Shown: one piece after another, positions 63,742-64,000 of the stretch
Position numbering within the stretch: position 1 is the stretch's first letter
Layout of the letters: the number at the start of each line of letters is the position of its first letter
Notes under the pieces: generated by a model
Databases searched by the model: none
What the model was told of the DNA's origin: nothing
Seen by the model: only the letters and a program-made list of their open reading frames with translations
Translations under genes and position numbers: made by a program
Assembly (NCBI GenBank): GCA_003117195.1
Contig: BDSI01000004.1
Span: 1,173,290 to 1,237,289 of the forward strand
Direction: 5' to 3'
Origin: Eudorina sp. 2006-703-Eu-15
Lineage: Eukaryota; Chlorophyta; Chlorophyceae; Chlamydomonadales; Volvocaceae
DNA: 64,000 nucleotides

Positions 63742-64000
63742 CTGTACGACGGGGAACCGGCCAGACCCAAGTCGTACCATGCCGTACCATGCCGTACTAT
63801 GCACGAGGAAGGGCCGGGGCGACACGGGGCCCAAACACAACACCACCCTCCGGGTCCAGCGGGATGATTGGGTCGCACACGTCACGGGATGGCATCATAA
63901 TGTCACTGCGGGGTTTGCCACGAGCCCCTTCCGACACGATGTCGGGTGACACGTGGAAACGGGAAACCTGATGATCTGAAAGCCTGAGACCCTCCATGAA

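Overview
This window is nuclear DNA of a green alga, most likely a chlamydomonadalean/volvocine species. The grounds are high GC, intron-dense genes with GT-AG borders, TGTAA instead of AATAAA as likely poly(A) signal, Ala/Gly/Gln-rich coding insertions, abundant microsatellites, and a gene set that only a ciliated, photosynthetic eukaryote would carry. No rRNA, tRNA, CRISPR array or intact transposon was recognised. All gene models are hand-spliced by joining exons whose phases agree; exon coordinates are given in each entry.

Layout from left to right: (1) 1-3339 (+), the 3' part of a MYND-like zinc-finger protein gene with an apparent frameshift; (2) 3340-8893, noncoding and repeat-bearing; (3) 8894-16303 (-), a protein kinase gene; (4) 16304-19059, unexplained and partly AT-richer DNA; (5) 19060-22586 (-), SULP, the plastid-envelope sulfate permease, head-to-head with (6) 22812-23899 (+), selenoprotein T, whose coding sequence reads through an in-frame TGA (selenocysteine); (7) 25921-30098 (-), a protein with two universal-stress-protein domains; (8) 31498-34727 (-), a Dzip1/Iguana-like ciliary protein, head-to-head with (9) 35284-43095 (+), PEX5, the peroxisomal PTS1 receptor; (10) 44141-45654 (-), an unrecognised conserved-looking gene, head-to-head with (11) 45981-55836 (+), FZL, a chloroplast dynamin-like GTPase with an N-terminal thiamine-phosphate-synthase-like domain; (12) 55837-58842, mostly noncoding with a minisatellite and the possible 3' end of one more gene; (13) 58843-61600 (+), a large HSP20-type protein; (14) 63042 to the right edge (-), the 3' end of a gene that may encode a glycosyltransferase-like protein.

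The genes do not form a pathway. They are housekeeping functions of separate compartments: plastid sulfate import and membrane remodelling, ER redox/selenium biology, peroxisomal import, cilium, stress response. What they share is organisation. Three divergent pairs with short intergenic spacers (226, 557 and 326 bp between start codons) probably share promoters, and PEX5 and its convergent neighbour probably have overlapping 3' UTRs. Two dispersed motifs run through the window: a palindrome GACCC-NN-GGGTC (ten perfect copies) and a short element containing CCGCTGTAACAT, which itself carries the TGTAA poly(A) signal. Neither is explained by the annotated genes.
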